64,000 nt of DNA, taken from contig JAESUZ010003382.1 of NCBI GenBank assembly GCA_017311185.1, positions 186,001 through 250,000 on the forward strand, written 5' to 3'. Every line of letters begins with the position of its first letter. Position 1 is the first letter of the stretch. Under the pieces are notes generated by a model. It was given only the letters and a program-made list of their open reading frames with translations, was not told the origin of the DNA and searched no databases. This DNA comes from Proteles cristata cristata (Eukaryota > Chordata > Mammalia > Carnivora > Hyaenidae). Position numbers and translations under genes: made by a program. This document shows, one piece after another, positions 55,000 through 64,000 of the stretch.

Positions 55000-55176
55000 C
55001 AGAGACAGAGTAGGATTCAGAGAGGAGCAGAGAGAGAGGGAGACACAGAATCTGAAGCCAACTCCAGGCTCTGAGCTGTCAGCAGAGAGCCCGACACAGG
55101 GCTCGAACCCACAAACCGTGAGATCATGACCTGAGCCAAAGATGGACACTGAACAGACTGAGCCACCAAGCACCCC
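55000..55176 (-). mobile_element. CAN-SINE lacking its A tail
   Basis: Minus-strand copy from about AGAGAGGAGCAGAGAGAGAG through GCTGTCAGCAGAGAGCCCGA, GGGCTCGAACCCACAAACCG and GAGATCATGACCTGAGCC to CACCAAGCACCCC at 55176. The T-rich tail expected at the left is missing and no target duplication is seen. Confidence 0.9.
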
Positions 55177-55389
55177 ATGTGTGTTTTATCTAAAAGCAGG
55201 GCACTGCAAACTAATGCATGACTGCCCAAACTCTCGTGTCAAAATAACGTTGAAGTGGAATGCAGTTAAACTTTCTTGCAGTTAAACCTTCTTGCTTATT
55301 TTTGTTGGTACATTTAAATTCAATGTAATATTTCCAGTATGTTCCCTTTTTACTCTATTACTAAGCTATTTGCAGGTTGAAACAATACA

Positions 55390-55735
55390 ACAACAACCAC
55401 AGCAGCTACGTGTACTGAAAATGTTCCATGTTCCGTGTGTTAGGCCCCATGTAAGCAATTTTACATATAATAGCACATTTAGTAGCCATAATTACACAGC
55501 GGGGTGAGTATAATCACTATACCTATTTTATTTTATTTTATTTTATTATTTTGTTTTATTTTATTTTACAAATAGTTTGTCAAATTTAGTATACTCATTT
55601 TATAGCTTAAATAAAAAACCATTGAGGCACAGAGAACTTGAGACACAGAGATCATAAGGCTAATTATCAGAGCAGCCAGGATTTGAACACAGCAGCCTAG
55701 CTTCAAAGCTCTTAGTTAATCATATATAACAATAT
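55390..55735 (-). mobile_element. MIR SINE (antisense) with internal TTTTA expansion
   Basis: Reverse MIR: TGTTAGGCCCCATGTAAGCA, AATTTTACATATAATAGCAC, then the expanded tract. After it come CTCATTTTATAGCTTAAA, CATTGAGGCACAGAGAACTT, GAGCAGCCAGGATTTGAACA and CTTCAAAGCTCTTAGTTAAT. The tract occupies the ATTATTATCCCCATTTTACA part of the element. Confidence 0.85.
55525..55568. repeat. (TTTTA)n pentanucleotide repeat inside MIR
   Basis: About 44 bp of TTTTA units with one TTATT and one TTTTG interruption. Confidence 0.95.
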
Positions 55736-55824
55736 AATCCAAGCAAAACATAAATTGTTTAGAAGATTGTGTTACTTGCCACGGTCACATCCCAAACACG
55801 AGCAACATCCATCACTTATATTAG

Positions 55825-55980
55825 TAGTAATTAATTCATTCACCCATTTACCATGGGCTAGGCATTGGCTATGTAATTCACATAAGCAGTCTCCCCATTT
55901 GACATTCAGAAAGACTGAGACTCAGGATGTTTACATTATTTAATTAAAGTCACTCAGCCTGTGAATTGAATATGGAAGCA
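55825..55980 (-). mobile_element. MIR fragment (antisense)
   Basis: ACCATGGGCTAGGCATTGGC, TCCCCATTTGACATTCAGAA, AGACTGAGACTCAGGATG and AATTAAAGTCACTCAGCCTG follow reverse MIR order. Its right end is cut by the SINE target at 55981. It is the second MIR within 450 bp. Confidence 0.72.
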
Positions 55981-55998
55981 TTCAAATATGGCCATTTC

Positions 55999-56223
55999 AT
56001 GGGGCACCTGGGTGGCTCAGTCGGTTAAGTGTCCGACTTCAGCAGAGGTCATGATCTCACAGTTCATGGGTTCAAGCCCCACATCGGGCTCTGTGCTAAC
56101 AGCTAGTTCAGAGCCTGGAGTCTGTTTCAGATTCTGTATCTCCTTCTCTCTCTGACCCTCCCTGCTCACCCTGCCTCTCTATCTCTCTCTCAGAAATAAA
56201 TTTTTAAAAACTTAAATTTTTTT
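55999..56223 (+). mobile_element. CAN-SINE
   Basis: Plus-strand copy starting GGGGCACCTGGGTGGCTCAG, with A box TGGCTCAGTCGG, B box GGTTCAAGCCCC, GCTAACAGCTAGTTCAGAGC, TGACCCTCCCTGCTCACC and a CTCAGAAATAAATTTTT tail. The perfect 18-bp duplication ttcaaatatggccatttc (55981-55998 and 56224-56241) brackets it. Confidence 0.97.
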
Positions 56224-56754
56224 TTCAAATATGGCCATTTCTGCCTTTCCAATACTGTCTCCTCTGGTGGAAAATTATTAAGTAACCACTACAGTGTACA
56301 CTGGTAACAGGTAAGTGATTATGGAAACAGGTAATTCTGAAGTTAATCATACTTAATGAATGTTTTAGCATCTGGTTATTGCACACACTTTTTCATAACC
56401 GAAAAGGACAGTTAATCTTACCTAAGCCAAAACCCCCAAGATCACTGCCAATTGGCTGGAGCCAAACTTCAAAAATGCTTCATGCAGAAAGGAAACTCAC
56501 AACAGGGAAGAGAAGACCATTTCCTATTTTACTCGGTTGACAGCTTGAAGCTTAAAAATAAAATAAAAATCAGTCTTGGAACAAGATCATAAAAGGGGTT
56601 GATGAATACTCTGCCTGACTTGTGGATTTCTGTTCACCCCAGCCAGACAGGACACGCATAAGCACTTGTTGGCGCTGTGGCCAACACTGCTACTTTGTGG
56701 AGATTCAAAATTGTCTCTTCCTATTACTGTATTTTCTGTAGATTATTAGTGTCT

Positions 56755-56771
56755 GACACCAGGTGGCGATA
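56755..56771 (+). promoter_or_regulatory. CTCF-like binding motif
   Basis: GACACCAGGTGGCGATA agrees with the CTCF core (CCACCAGGGGGCGCTA) at 13 of 16 aligned positions, including the ACCAGG and GGCG blocks. It lies in sequence I do not assign to a repeat. Binding is inference; a single motif match does not prove occupancy. Confidence 0.45.
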
Positions 56772-56861
56772 GAGAGACATGACTGCTTGCCCGTTTTTCT
56801 GGGACATAGGATTAGAACCAAAAGTACATTTTTTAAAACTACAATATCACAAAACTATTGT

Positions 56862-56869
56862 TCTCTCTG

Positions 56870-56903
<34 letters not shown>

Positions 56904-56910
56904 CACACAC
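56862..56910. repeat. Compound (TC)n(AC)n microsatellite
   Basis: TC units (56862-56888, one TGTC interruption) followed directly by 11 AC units (56889-56910). Confidence 0.96.
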
Positions 56911-57039
56911 AAATGCATTAATCAGGGCTCTCTACAGAAAAAAAAAGGAAACAAAATCTGCTTACATCTTTTCTAACCAAAATTTTACTAGCACCATTAC
57001 TAAGCACCATTACCATTTTCAGACAAGGCAGTAGTGACC

Positions 57040-57215
57040 TTTTACATGCGTGTTTCTCCAACCCTGCCTACTTCTTAGAAACCCTGAGAGCTTGAGCAAC
57101 GTCCACATCGCACCCCAGAATTCCCTATGCTGAGGTCCAGGCATCCACATTTAAACAAAAACAACAAACCAACTTCCTAGGTAACTCACATGTACAACTA
57201 GGGTTGAGGCTTGCA
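57040..57215. mobile_element. MER5-type hAT-Charlie remnant
   Basis: CATCGCACCCCAGAATTCCC, GGTCCAGGCATCCACATTTA, TTCCTAGGTAACTCACATG and ACTAGGGTTGAGG resemble MER5 internal and terminal text (caggcatcagtattt, ccaggtgattctaatgtgca, gggttgagaaccac). Confidence 0.65.
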
Positions 57216-57387
57216 GCCACAGACACTGCAGTGTTTCTTCACGGGGTTGCAGATTTCTGGATAGGGTTATCATGGAGAACTGAATCTGGTTCTCCATGTA
57301 GTACCTTTGCAATAACAATTCAGGTTCTAGAAAACTGATTTATGATGACACGGTCATAAGATTAGCACTTAGAAAGTAGAAAGTCAA

Positions 57388-57601
57388 GGGGTACCTGGGA
57401 GGCTCATTAAGTTGAGCGTCCGGCTTTGGCTCAGGTCCTGATCTCACAGTTCGTGGGTTCAAGCCCCACATCGGGCTCTGTGCTGACAGCTCAGAGCCTG
57501 GAGCCTGCTTCAGATTCTGTCTCCCTCTCTTTCTGCCCCTCCCCTCATCGTGCTCTCTCAGTGTCTCTCAACAGTAAATAAACATAAAAAAAAAAAAAAA
57601 A
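57388..57601 (+). mobile_element. CAN-SINE
   Basis: Plus-strand copy starting GGGGTACCTGGGAGGCTCAT. Its A box is damaged (GGCTCATTAAGTTGAG). It retains B box GGTTCAAGCCCC, TGTGCTGACAGCTCAGAGCC and a pure A16 tail (57586-57601). Short flanking repeat: tagaaagtcaa (57377-57387) and ggataaagtcaa (57602-57613). Confidence 0.95.
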
Positions 57602-57613
57602 GGATAAAGTCAA

Positions 57614-58374
57614 TATAGTAATTTACTCTGAGGAAAGAAACTCCTAAATGGGCCACCATTTGGGCCAATTATATTAGCCAACTAGATCTTCACAAAGTAG
57701 ACAGCCATTCACAATTCAGAAGCAACAAAAACACTGTGAAAACCAAATTCCTATCCAAATTCAGATCATCTGATGCATCTAGAAACCCAAGGAAAGACAG
57801 TAAATAATCTTCAGGGACAATGGTGCCAATCTAAGTATGATGGTGTGATGGATCTTTGTTAAAATTAAGGGTTGGTTTCACAGACCAAAATTGCTCTGTC
57901 CATCAGTGCAGCCCCCTCTTGCTGAATAAGGACAAAGAACACTAATATTTTTTGACTCTCCCTTCGTTTTTCTTGTTTCATAATCACAGACCCATCTGTG
58001 ACAGGCTGCAGAGGATGAAAGGGTTTCTTTCACTTTCCAAAGAAATCAAATCAATACGACGCATGACGTGCAATCGTGACACCTCAGGACTGTCACTACT
58101 CGGGAACCGGCCAGTGGGCAGAGTATGTGCAGGGCCGGGAAAACGTGGATGACGCAGAGCAGGCTTGCTGAGGGCAGTGAGAAGGTCCCCAGGAAGTGTC
58201 TCAGAGTCGCAACAGAATTAAATATGGTTCAGGGACCAGAATTTAAAAATCAGCATTTATGATTTGAGTCCCAAAACCCGGTGAGAAAGAGCAAGGCAAG
58301 ATCCAAATGTCTGTTGGTGCAAGGTGCTGCCTCATCCCCCAAGGGGGCTGAGGGCCTAAGGCTGGCTCGTTGCT
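57614..58374. other. Unassigned sequence
   Basis: About 760 bp without recognised repeats. GC rises around 58080-58160. Short frames overlap on both strands at 58250-58475. Confidence 0.5.
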
Positions 58375-58575
58375 GTGTCAGGAGCACTGCTTCTGGAATC
58401 CGATTACTGCCAACTGACCTCAGCTCTGCCCCTTCCAATCTGTGTACTTTGAAGCACATTCCATTCAACATTTGAGTACCTGTTTCTTCATCTAGAAAAT
58501 GGATGAAATAATTATTCCTGTCTCACTGGGCCCCTGTGAGGATTTAGAAGACAGTCTGGACAGGTTACCGGGCCT
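58375..58575 (+). mobile_element. MIR SINE (sense)
   Basis: GAGCACTGCTTCTGGAATCC, CTGACCTCAGCTCTGCCCC, CCTGTTTCTTCATCTAGAAA, ATGGATGAAATAATTATTCC, CTGTGAGGATTTAGAAGACA follow sense MIR from the tRNA-like end into the core. Confidence 0.85.
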
Positions 58576-60335
58576 TGAAGGTATATATTCCCTGCAGCGG
58601 CGGCGGCAGCCCCACCAGGAGCTTCAAATTTCCCAGCTCTACCGCACCCTTAACAAGCTGTCCGGGTTTTTCTGATGCACACCGTTTGCAAGCAACTGAT
58701 GTAGAAGACTATATGGCCTGGGAAACTAGAAGCACACAGAATCTCTGTTCCAATTACCGGAAGAAGGTAGGAAATGCTAGAGCAGTGGGGCGTAGGGCTG
58801 GGGTATATGGGGCCTGGGCATAAGGGCTCGCCGAGGCACACCAGCTCCCAGGTCTGCTTATCAGCGAAGATTCTCAAGATAACGGACACAGCAGATATGA
58901 TTCCAGGTTTTGGAAATGAGAACCTGTCCCTACGTCTGGGAAACACATTTTATTCCTAACCCGACAGATTGGAGACTGCTGACCCACCATCCAATCAGCT
59001 ATAGTCTGCAGAGCGGATGTCACAGGAAAGAAACATCTACCCCTAAATGACTATCCTTCAGGGAAAAAACACACGTAATAACTCCCAGGTAAGGAGGCCC
59101 TGCTGGGAAGAAACCCTACCTATGTTTACTTCAGTCTTTCTAAGGCTTTTGTTTTCATAAGTTACAGAGAATTAGTTTCTTCTCAAAACATCAATATCAT
59201 CTTTCTGCCCTTCCCCCCGCCCCCAGAGATCTATTTTTCCTGCTCACTGTCCTCTAAAAATATAAATTGGTGCTCCAATATGGTACATACTGATCCTGCC
59301 TCCATTCCATCACTCCCTATCTCCTGGTGGATGCCAGTAACTACATTTTCTCTGGCTGTTCTGCTTCCCTGATTATATTGTAAGGCCCCTGACTCCCAAA
59401 GATCTGTCAGTCTCTTACAGGACTATCGCAGGACTCTAAACTGGATTCAGGTTAAGAAACATTCGATGTAAGGTTAATCTATACATATTTTAACCTGATA
59501 CAACTGAAAACGTATTTTTTTCAGATATCAGGTCACCATAACTAGCTCAGTTTTTACTGAACTACTTACGATTTTGTATTTTTATTCCCGCTGGTTGGCT
59601 CTAAAATAATTTCTCAGAGAAGTAACTAGCATATGTCACTACATACCTACACATTATCCAAACACGTCTGAGTTTTAGGTTTAATGTGTGAACCTGTGCT
59701 ATCCTCATTCAGATCAATGTCGTAGCTGATATAAAATGTCTAAATATATATTGACATATATTCTAGAATTATAGATAATATATACAATTCAAAAAATCCA
59801 TCCTATAGCACAATGGATTAAGCATGCTAAGGGTCACATACCACCCTCTTTGAACTTCGATATAAACTATAACCTCTGAAAGTGAGTCTTTACAACAGGG
59901 GTTGCTAGAAAATTCATGTATTTGCCAGCTTAATTATTAACATATTCTTTCCCTCTTCCCTTGGCATAAGACAGATCTGCTGAGCGCCAGAACACTGCAT
60001 TCTATTTATTAGAGTCACGTGTTAAAGTTAACACAGTTGCAGAGCATTCAGAGGGTAAACCTCCATAAACTCCTTTCAAACTTTGCTAGAAGCACGAAAG
60101 CCAGGGAACTTCGGGGTCACATCTCAGAAAAATAAAGAATTGTAATCCCATCACCCCTCCCTACTCCAAAGCACACTGAAATAGGAAAACTTGCTAAAAA
60201 AAATCCAAACTAACTCAGGTACATGGTCTTTCAATAGATATATTGGTAAGGACCAGATCACTGATAACAGGGATATGTATGTATGTATAGTTTTAATTAA
60301 TCAGGTCTCCATAGGTTTCAGGCTGGTAAATCATC
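58576..60335. other. Unassigned 1.76-kb stretch
   Basis: No recognised element. A short GCGGCGGCGG run (58598-58607) and a C-rich CCTTCCCCCCGCCCCCAG (59210-59227) stand out, but there is no CpG island. Frames up to 98 codons are chance length. Confidence 0.45.
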
Positions 60336-60350
60336 CTACTTATTACCTTT

Positions 60351-61305
60351 TGTTTTGTTTTTTTTTTATAGTTTATTATCAAGTCGGTTTCCATATAACA
60401 CCCAGTGCTCATCCTAACAAGTGCCCTCCTTCATGCCCATCACCTCTTTTCCCCTCTCCCCCAACCCCATCAACCCTCCGTTTGTTCTCAGTATTTAAGA
60501 GTCTTTCATGGTTTGCCTTCCTCCCTCTCCTTAACACTTAGCATAACACCCTTGAGTTCCACCCACGTTGCTACACATGGCCAGATTTCATTCTTTCTCA
60601 TTGCCATGTAGTATTGCATTGTATAGATAAACCACATCTTCTTGATCCATTCATCTGTTGATGGACACTTAGGCTCTTTCCATGTTTTGGCTATTGTTGA
60701 GAGTGCTGCTATGAACATTGGGGTACATGTGCCCCTATGCATCAGCACTCCTGGATCCCTTGGGTGAATTCCTAGCAGTGCTATTGCTGGGTCATAGGGG
60801 AGTTCTACTGTTAATTTTTTGAGGAACCTCCACACTGTTTGCCAGAGGGGCTGCACCAGTTTACATTCCCACCAACAATGTAGGAGGGTGCCCATTTCTC
60901 CACATCCTCTCCAGCATCTAGAGTCCTCTGATTTGCTCATTTTAGCCATTCTAACCGGTGTGAGGCAGTATCTCAGTGTAGTTTTGATTTGTATTTCCCT
61001 GATGAGGAGGGACGCTGAGCATCGTTTCATGTGTCTGTTGGCCATCTGGATGTCCTCTTAGGAGAAGTGTCTGTTCGTGTCTTCTGCCCATTTCTTCACT
61101 GGATTGTTTGTTCTTCGGGTGTGGAGTTTGGTGAGTTCCTTATAGATTTTGGATACTAGCCCTTTATCTGGTATGTCATTTGCAACTATCTTTTCCCATT
61201 CCATCAGTTGCCTATTAGTTTTGTTGATGGTTTCCTTTGCTGTGCAGAAGCTTTTTACCTTGAATAGGTCCCAATAGTTCATGTTTATTTTTGTATTATC
61301 TTCTT
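60351..61305 (-). mobile_element. Younger L1, 5'-truncated, with internal deletion
   Basis: Starts with a T run and ATAGTTTATTATCAAGTCGG, then CACCCAGTGCTCATCCTAAC. It continues as ORF2 C-terminal sequence ([25 protein letters not shown]) to AGGTCCCAATAGTTCATGTT, ending near 61305. Compared with the copy at 21801 it lacks about 115 bp after CCTTCCTCCCTCTCC (60528). Possible duplication: tattaccttttg (60339-60350) and tattatcttctt (61294-61305). A 179-codon frame remains at 60506-61045. Confidence 0.93.
60506..61045 (-). pseudogene. L1 ORF2 C-terminal fragment, frame still open
   Basis: 179 codons of the L1 ORF2 C-terminal region are uninterrupted, from [20 protein letters not shown] to a stop after the deleted region. 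A zinc-knuckle-like [18 protein letters not shown] segment and [16 protein letters not shown] are included. The C-terminus is altered by the internal deletion. With no start, endonuclease or reverse transcriptase, it is a truncated fossil, but it is less decayed than the 17.6-26.6 kb element. Confidence 0.88.
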
Positions 61306-61323
61306 TTAAAAATAATTTATACA

Positions 61324-61530
61324 AGGGTGCCTGGGTGGCTCAGTTGGTTAGGCATCTGACTTCAGCTCAGGTCATGATCTCATGGTTTGTGAGTTCAAGC
61401 CCTGCATTGTGTTCTGTGCTGATAGCTCAGAGCCTGGAGCCTGCTTCGGATTCTGTGTCTTCCTCTCTTTCTGTCCCTCCCCTTCTCATGCTCTCTCTTC
61501 CTCAAAAATAAACATTAAAAAATTTTAAAA
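61324..61530 (+). mobile_element. CAN-SINE next to the L1 5' end
   Basis: Plus-strand copy starting AGGGTGCCTGGGTGGCTCAG, with GTGAGTTCAAGCCCTGCATT, GCTGATAGCTCAGAGCC, a CT-rich region and a CTCAAAAATAAACATTAAAA tail. It is placed about 18 bp past the truncation point of the L1. The target duplication is unclear. Confidence 0.94.
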
Positions 61531-61713
61531 AATACTTTCATACATTTTAGCCCTCAATGTCAAGAAACAAAATCAAACAACCAAAGACATTTATAAGAGC
61601 TTTTTTCTTGTAACTAATCTGTATCACCCTTGCTGAGTACTCAGCTCATGTTTTGTTTTTTCACAGCATTACACGCACACACACACACACAGCAGCTCCT
61701 TTTATTTTATTTT

Positions 61714-61943
61714 AAAAAATTTTAATGTTTTATTTATTTATGAGACAGAGAGAGAGAGAAATTGAGAGACAGCATGAGCAGGGGAGGGTCAGAGAGAGAA
61801 AGAGATAGAGAATCTGAAGCAGCCTCCAGGCTCTGAGCTAGCTGTCAGCACAGAGCCCAATGCAGGGCTCAAACCCACGAACAGTGAGATCATGACCTGA
61901 GCCAAAGTCGGACACTTAACCGACTGAGCCACCCAGGCACCCC
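61714..61943 (-). mobile_element. CAN-SINE
   Basis: Minus-strand copy: TTTTATTTATTTATGAGAC, AGCAGGGGAGGGTCAGAGAG, GAGCTAGCTGTCAGCACAG, GGGCTCAAACCCACGAACAG, GACCTGAGCCAAAGTCGGAC, GACTGAGCCACCCAGGCACC. A short (AC)n run (61675-61690) precedes it. Target duplication not resolved. Confidence 0.95.
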
Positions 61944-62127
61944 ACGCCAATTCTTTTTAAAAACTTCCTTGATTTAGTTGGCTTGTGAGTGGAATTTTTT
62001 TTTCATTTATACTTCTCAGGATCTTTCAAATTTTCTACAATAATCATACAGCAATATAAAAAATACCTTAAATATTTTAAATTGTTCTCATTCTTTTTAT
62101 GCAAATTAATTCTGCCCTAATTCTTAT

Positions 62128-62202
62128 TTTTTAAGTAACCTCTACACCCAATATGGGGCTTGAAGTTTCAACCCAGAGATCAAGAGCCAGACAGGTGCCC
62201 CT
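62128..62202 (-). mobile_element. Short old CAN-SINE fragment
   Basis: TTTTTTAAGTAACCTCTACA, CCCAATATGGGGCTTGAAG, CCCAGAGATCAAGAGCCAGA and CAGGTGCCCC. This is the short, older SINE form with a TTTAAGTAA-type tail junction, further shortened in the head. Confidence 0.85.
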
Positions 62203-62415
62203 CAACTTTCTTATCAGACTTGGTTTTCAACCTTATTCATCTTAACTACTATTTTTTTAACTCTCTCTAAATTTAACACACACCCGTATACACCTCTTGA
62301 CTATAATTTTGAAATATAATCCAGTATTAGCTGACATCTCTGTAACATGTCTTATGTTTGCTAGCAAATATCCAACATTGCCATTGATTTTAATCTAGTT
62401 GTCAAAAATTGCACC

Positions 62416-62531
62416 GGGGCACCTGGCTGGCTCAGCAGGTGAAGCATGAGACTCTTGATCTCCAGGTTGTGAGTTTGAGCCCCATGCTGGTATGGAGATT
62501 AGTCTTTAAAAATCTTAAAAAAAAAAAAAAG
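62416..62531 (+). mobile_element. Short old CAN-SINE, tRNA-like head plus A tail
   Basis: GGGGCACCTGGCTGGCTCAG, GAGACTCTTGATCTCCAGGT, B box GAGTTTGAGCCCC, GGAGATTAGTCTTTAAAAAT and an A tail of about 14. It has no CT tract and no TGCTGACAG body, so it is essentially a tRNA head with tail, about 116 bp. Confidence 0.92.
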
Positions 62532-63707
62532 GGAGAATTACATCAAATCTATCAATATGTTGCTTCTCTGAAAAGATGATGGTGTAAGGAAGCTACATAG
62601 TTTTCCTTTACTTTTTATTATCACTCTTTGTAATGTAAAGCTTAATGATTTTGCTTTGAACTTGTAAACTTAAAATGCTACTTTTAAGGGAAAACAAAAG
62701 GAAAGGAAGGAGGTTTGTGTTAATGCCAAGAGATTGAGGCTCCACTCTGGACAGAAAAATGGCTAATTTCAACCTCAATGAGGCACTGGGGATCTGTGAA
62801 AACCCCTAATGTAACGAGTTACTCAGTCATCCTTTTAAAGTTAATACACATTTTTGTGGAAGCTCATACTGAAATGTGTAATTGGAAAAATAAATACAGA
62901 AGAGTATATACACAAACAGGAATCCCCGGTTTGGATAAAAGCTGAGTTCTGGAAGGGCATTAGCTTTTGGAAAGCACCTGTTACACTGTCATCATATCTA
63001 AATGTCCGATTGGATTTTTGGTAGACTCCCTAATGATGAGCAATTGAAGATTCTTTGGCTAATCAAAGACGTATACATTCCTAGGGCTTTTCCATCCTAG
63101 TGCACAGCTGTAAGGTTCCATGGAAATCTGCACCTGTTCTCTGGGTGGATGCCACACCCCACTCCTCTTGGACCAGCGTGGCCAGTGATGCTGTGGCCAG
63201 GACTTCTGCAGCCTCACGCTGGTGCCTTCAGAATGCCACATTGTGTCCACTCACCCTGAGGACAGAAGGCTGCCTGGTGGAATCCGCTGTGGAACCTCGA
63301 TCCCTTATTTGAGCATCTGCTCCCCTGGACCATCTCAGCTGCCTTTCTGGCAAATTAGGGAGTGTGGAGACTTGCCTGTTAGCTCTTCCCAGATCCTATG
63401 CGGCTCTTTGCTGCCCAGTTCCCTCGTTCTCATTCTCGCCAAACATCTCCTGCTTTGGGATTCTTCCACCTTCCTTTAGCATGTTTTGGTCCTAGGAATA
63501 TTCATTTTCATTGTCATTGCTGCCCAGATTTATTATGGAACTCTCAGCGGCAGCAATATGATGATTTCTAGATTGTCTTCACTTTCTTTTAATTTCCCTC
63601 CTATTCCTATCAGGTCAAGTTTACAACCATTCTTCAACGATGTGCTAATAAGCCTTAGATTTGTGGCATGTTCGGAATAACTTTTTCTTTCTTTTAATTT
63701 CCCCTCT
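62532..63707. other. Unassigned sequence
   Basis: About 1.18 kb. The section 63080-63480 is GC-richer with LTR-like wording (GAATCCGCTGTGGAACC), but I cannot assign it. Frames on both strands are under 90 codons. Confidence 0.45.
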
Positions 63708-63875
63708 GACCTTGCGACTCAGAGAACTGTCTGTGATTCAGTGGTGTATGCGTCACCTGGGAGCAGAATCCAGGTCCTGTGTTGGACTTAAAATCAGAAC
63801 ACACACGTAACTGGGCCGGTGATGTACTTGCACATTACACGTGAGAAGCACTGCACTATGATTTCACTGGTAATG
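63708..63875. mobile_element. Probable MER5-type remnant
   Basis: GTGTATGCGTCACCTGGGAG near the left end and GTACTTGCACATTACACGTG then AGAAGCACTGCACTATG near the right end resemble the ends of MER5 elements. The interior is weak. Confidence 0.5.
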
Positions 63876-63975
63876 GCAGTACCTTCTTCAATACCGTTAG
63901 TGATGCAGGGCCTCCACTTTCTTAGGCAGACTATGTTATTTGGGGGCAGCTTCCATCATAAGAAAGACCTTCCAG

Positions 63976-64000
63976 GGCACCTTCGTTAAGCATCTGACTT
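63976..64000 (+). mobile_element. CAN-SINE head, cut by window end
   Basis: AGGGCACCTTCGTTAAGCATCTGACTT is the SINE start with about 12 bases missing inside the A-box region (the GGGTGGCTCAG block). The rest lies outside the window. Confidence 0.8.

Larger units (their letters stand above)
56242..57039. other. Unassigned sequence with a CTCF-like motif
   Basis: About 800 bp without a recognised element. It contains a CTCF-like motif at 56755-56771 and a (TC)n(AC)n tract at 56862-56910, both listed separately. Confidence 0.5.

Noticed and set aside
58598..58607. GCGGCGGCGG run as a CpG-island promoter
   Set aside because: Only ten bases long, with ordinary base composition around it.

Overview
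This window is nuclear DNA of a carnivoran mammal, almost certainly a cat (Felidae). The evidence is its repeat content. At least 38 copies of the carnivore tRNA-Lys-derived SINE (CAN-SINE/SINEC) are present. Most have the feline form: a head beginning GGGGCGCCTGGGTGGCTCAG, a B box near GGTTCGAGCCC, a CT-rich stretch and an AAATAAATAAA tail. They sit among carnivore L1 elements and older shared mammalian repeats (L2, MIR, MER5, MLT1, L1M). I found no protein-coding gene, exon, tRNA, rRNA or CRISPR array. Open reading frames are short, and those that resemble anything are L1 fragments or SINE bodies read through. The window is best read as intergenic or deep-intronic DNA.

Layout. 1-12.2 kb: an ancient minus-strand L1 (about 1.38-3.3 kb) with nested SINEs, scattered SINEs, an MLT1 LTR piece, a MIR, and a long, gapped L2 copy (10.2-12.0 kb) that still shows part of its endonuclease. 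12.2-16.9 kb: 4.7 kb of unassigned sequence containing one perfect hairpin. 17.55-26.61 kb: the main feature, a near-full-length but dead carnivore L1 on the minus strand, with 5'UTR, ORF1, ORF2 and 3'UTR in order. It was later split by three SINEs, a younger truncated L1, and what looks like a tail-only insertion. 26.9-33.7 kb: L1M, MLT1, two oppositely oriented L2 copies, MIRs and large tetranucleotide tracts. 34-40.3 kb: SINEs, a MIR, and a decayed L2 with a recognisable reverse-transcriptase motif, next to four SINEs packed into 1.1 kb as two same-site pairs. 40.3-52.2 kb: mostly unassigned, with a very recent-looking SINE (41.55 kb), an 82-bp L1 stub, a (CA)n tract, L1M, MIR and LTR pieces. 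52.3-64 kb: more SINEs, MIRs, MER5-like elements, a CTCF-like motif at 56.76 kb, a truncated L1 (60.35-61.3 kb), and a SINE cut by the window end.

Nothing here acts as a pathway. The relations are those of insertion history. Long L1M/L2/MIR/MLT1 remnants form the oldest layer. The 17.5-26.6 kb L1 came next, then ordinary SINEs and the younger L1 family (copies at 21.8, 42.3 and 60.4 kb). A SINE subfamily with several linked diagnostic bases looks the most recent. Repeat family names come from recognising consensus features by eye. No alignment or database search was run, so element edges without target-site duplications (TSDs) are approximate.
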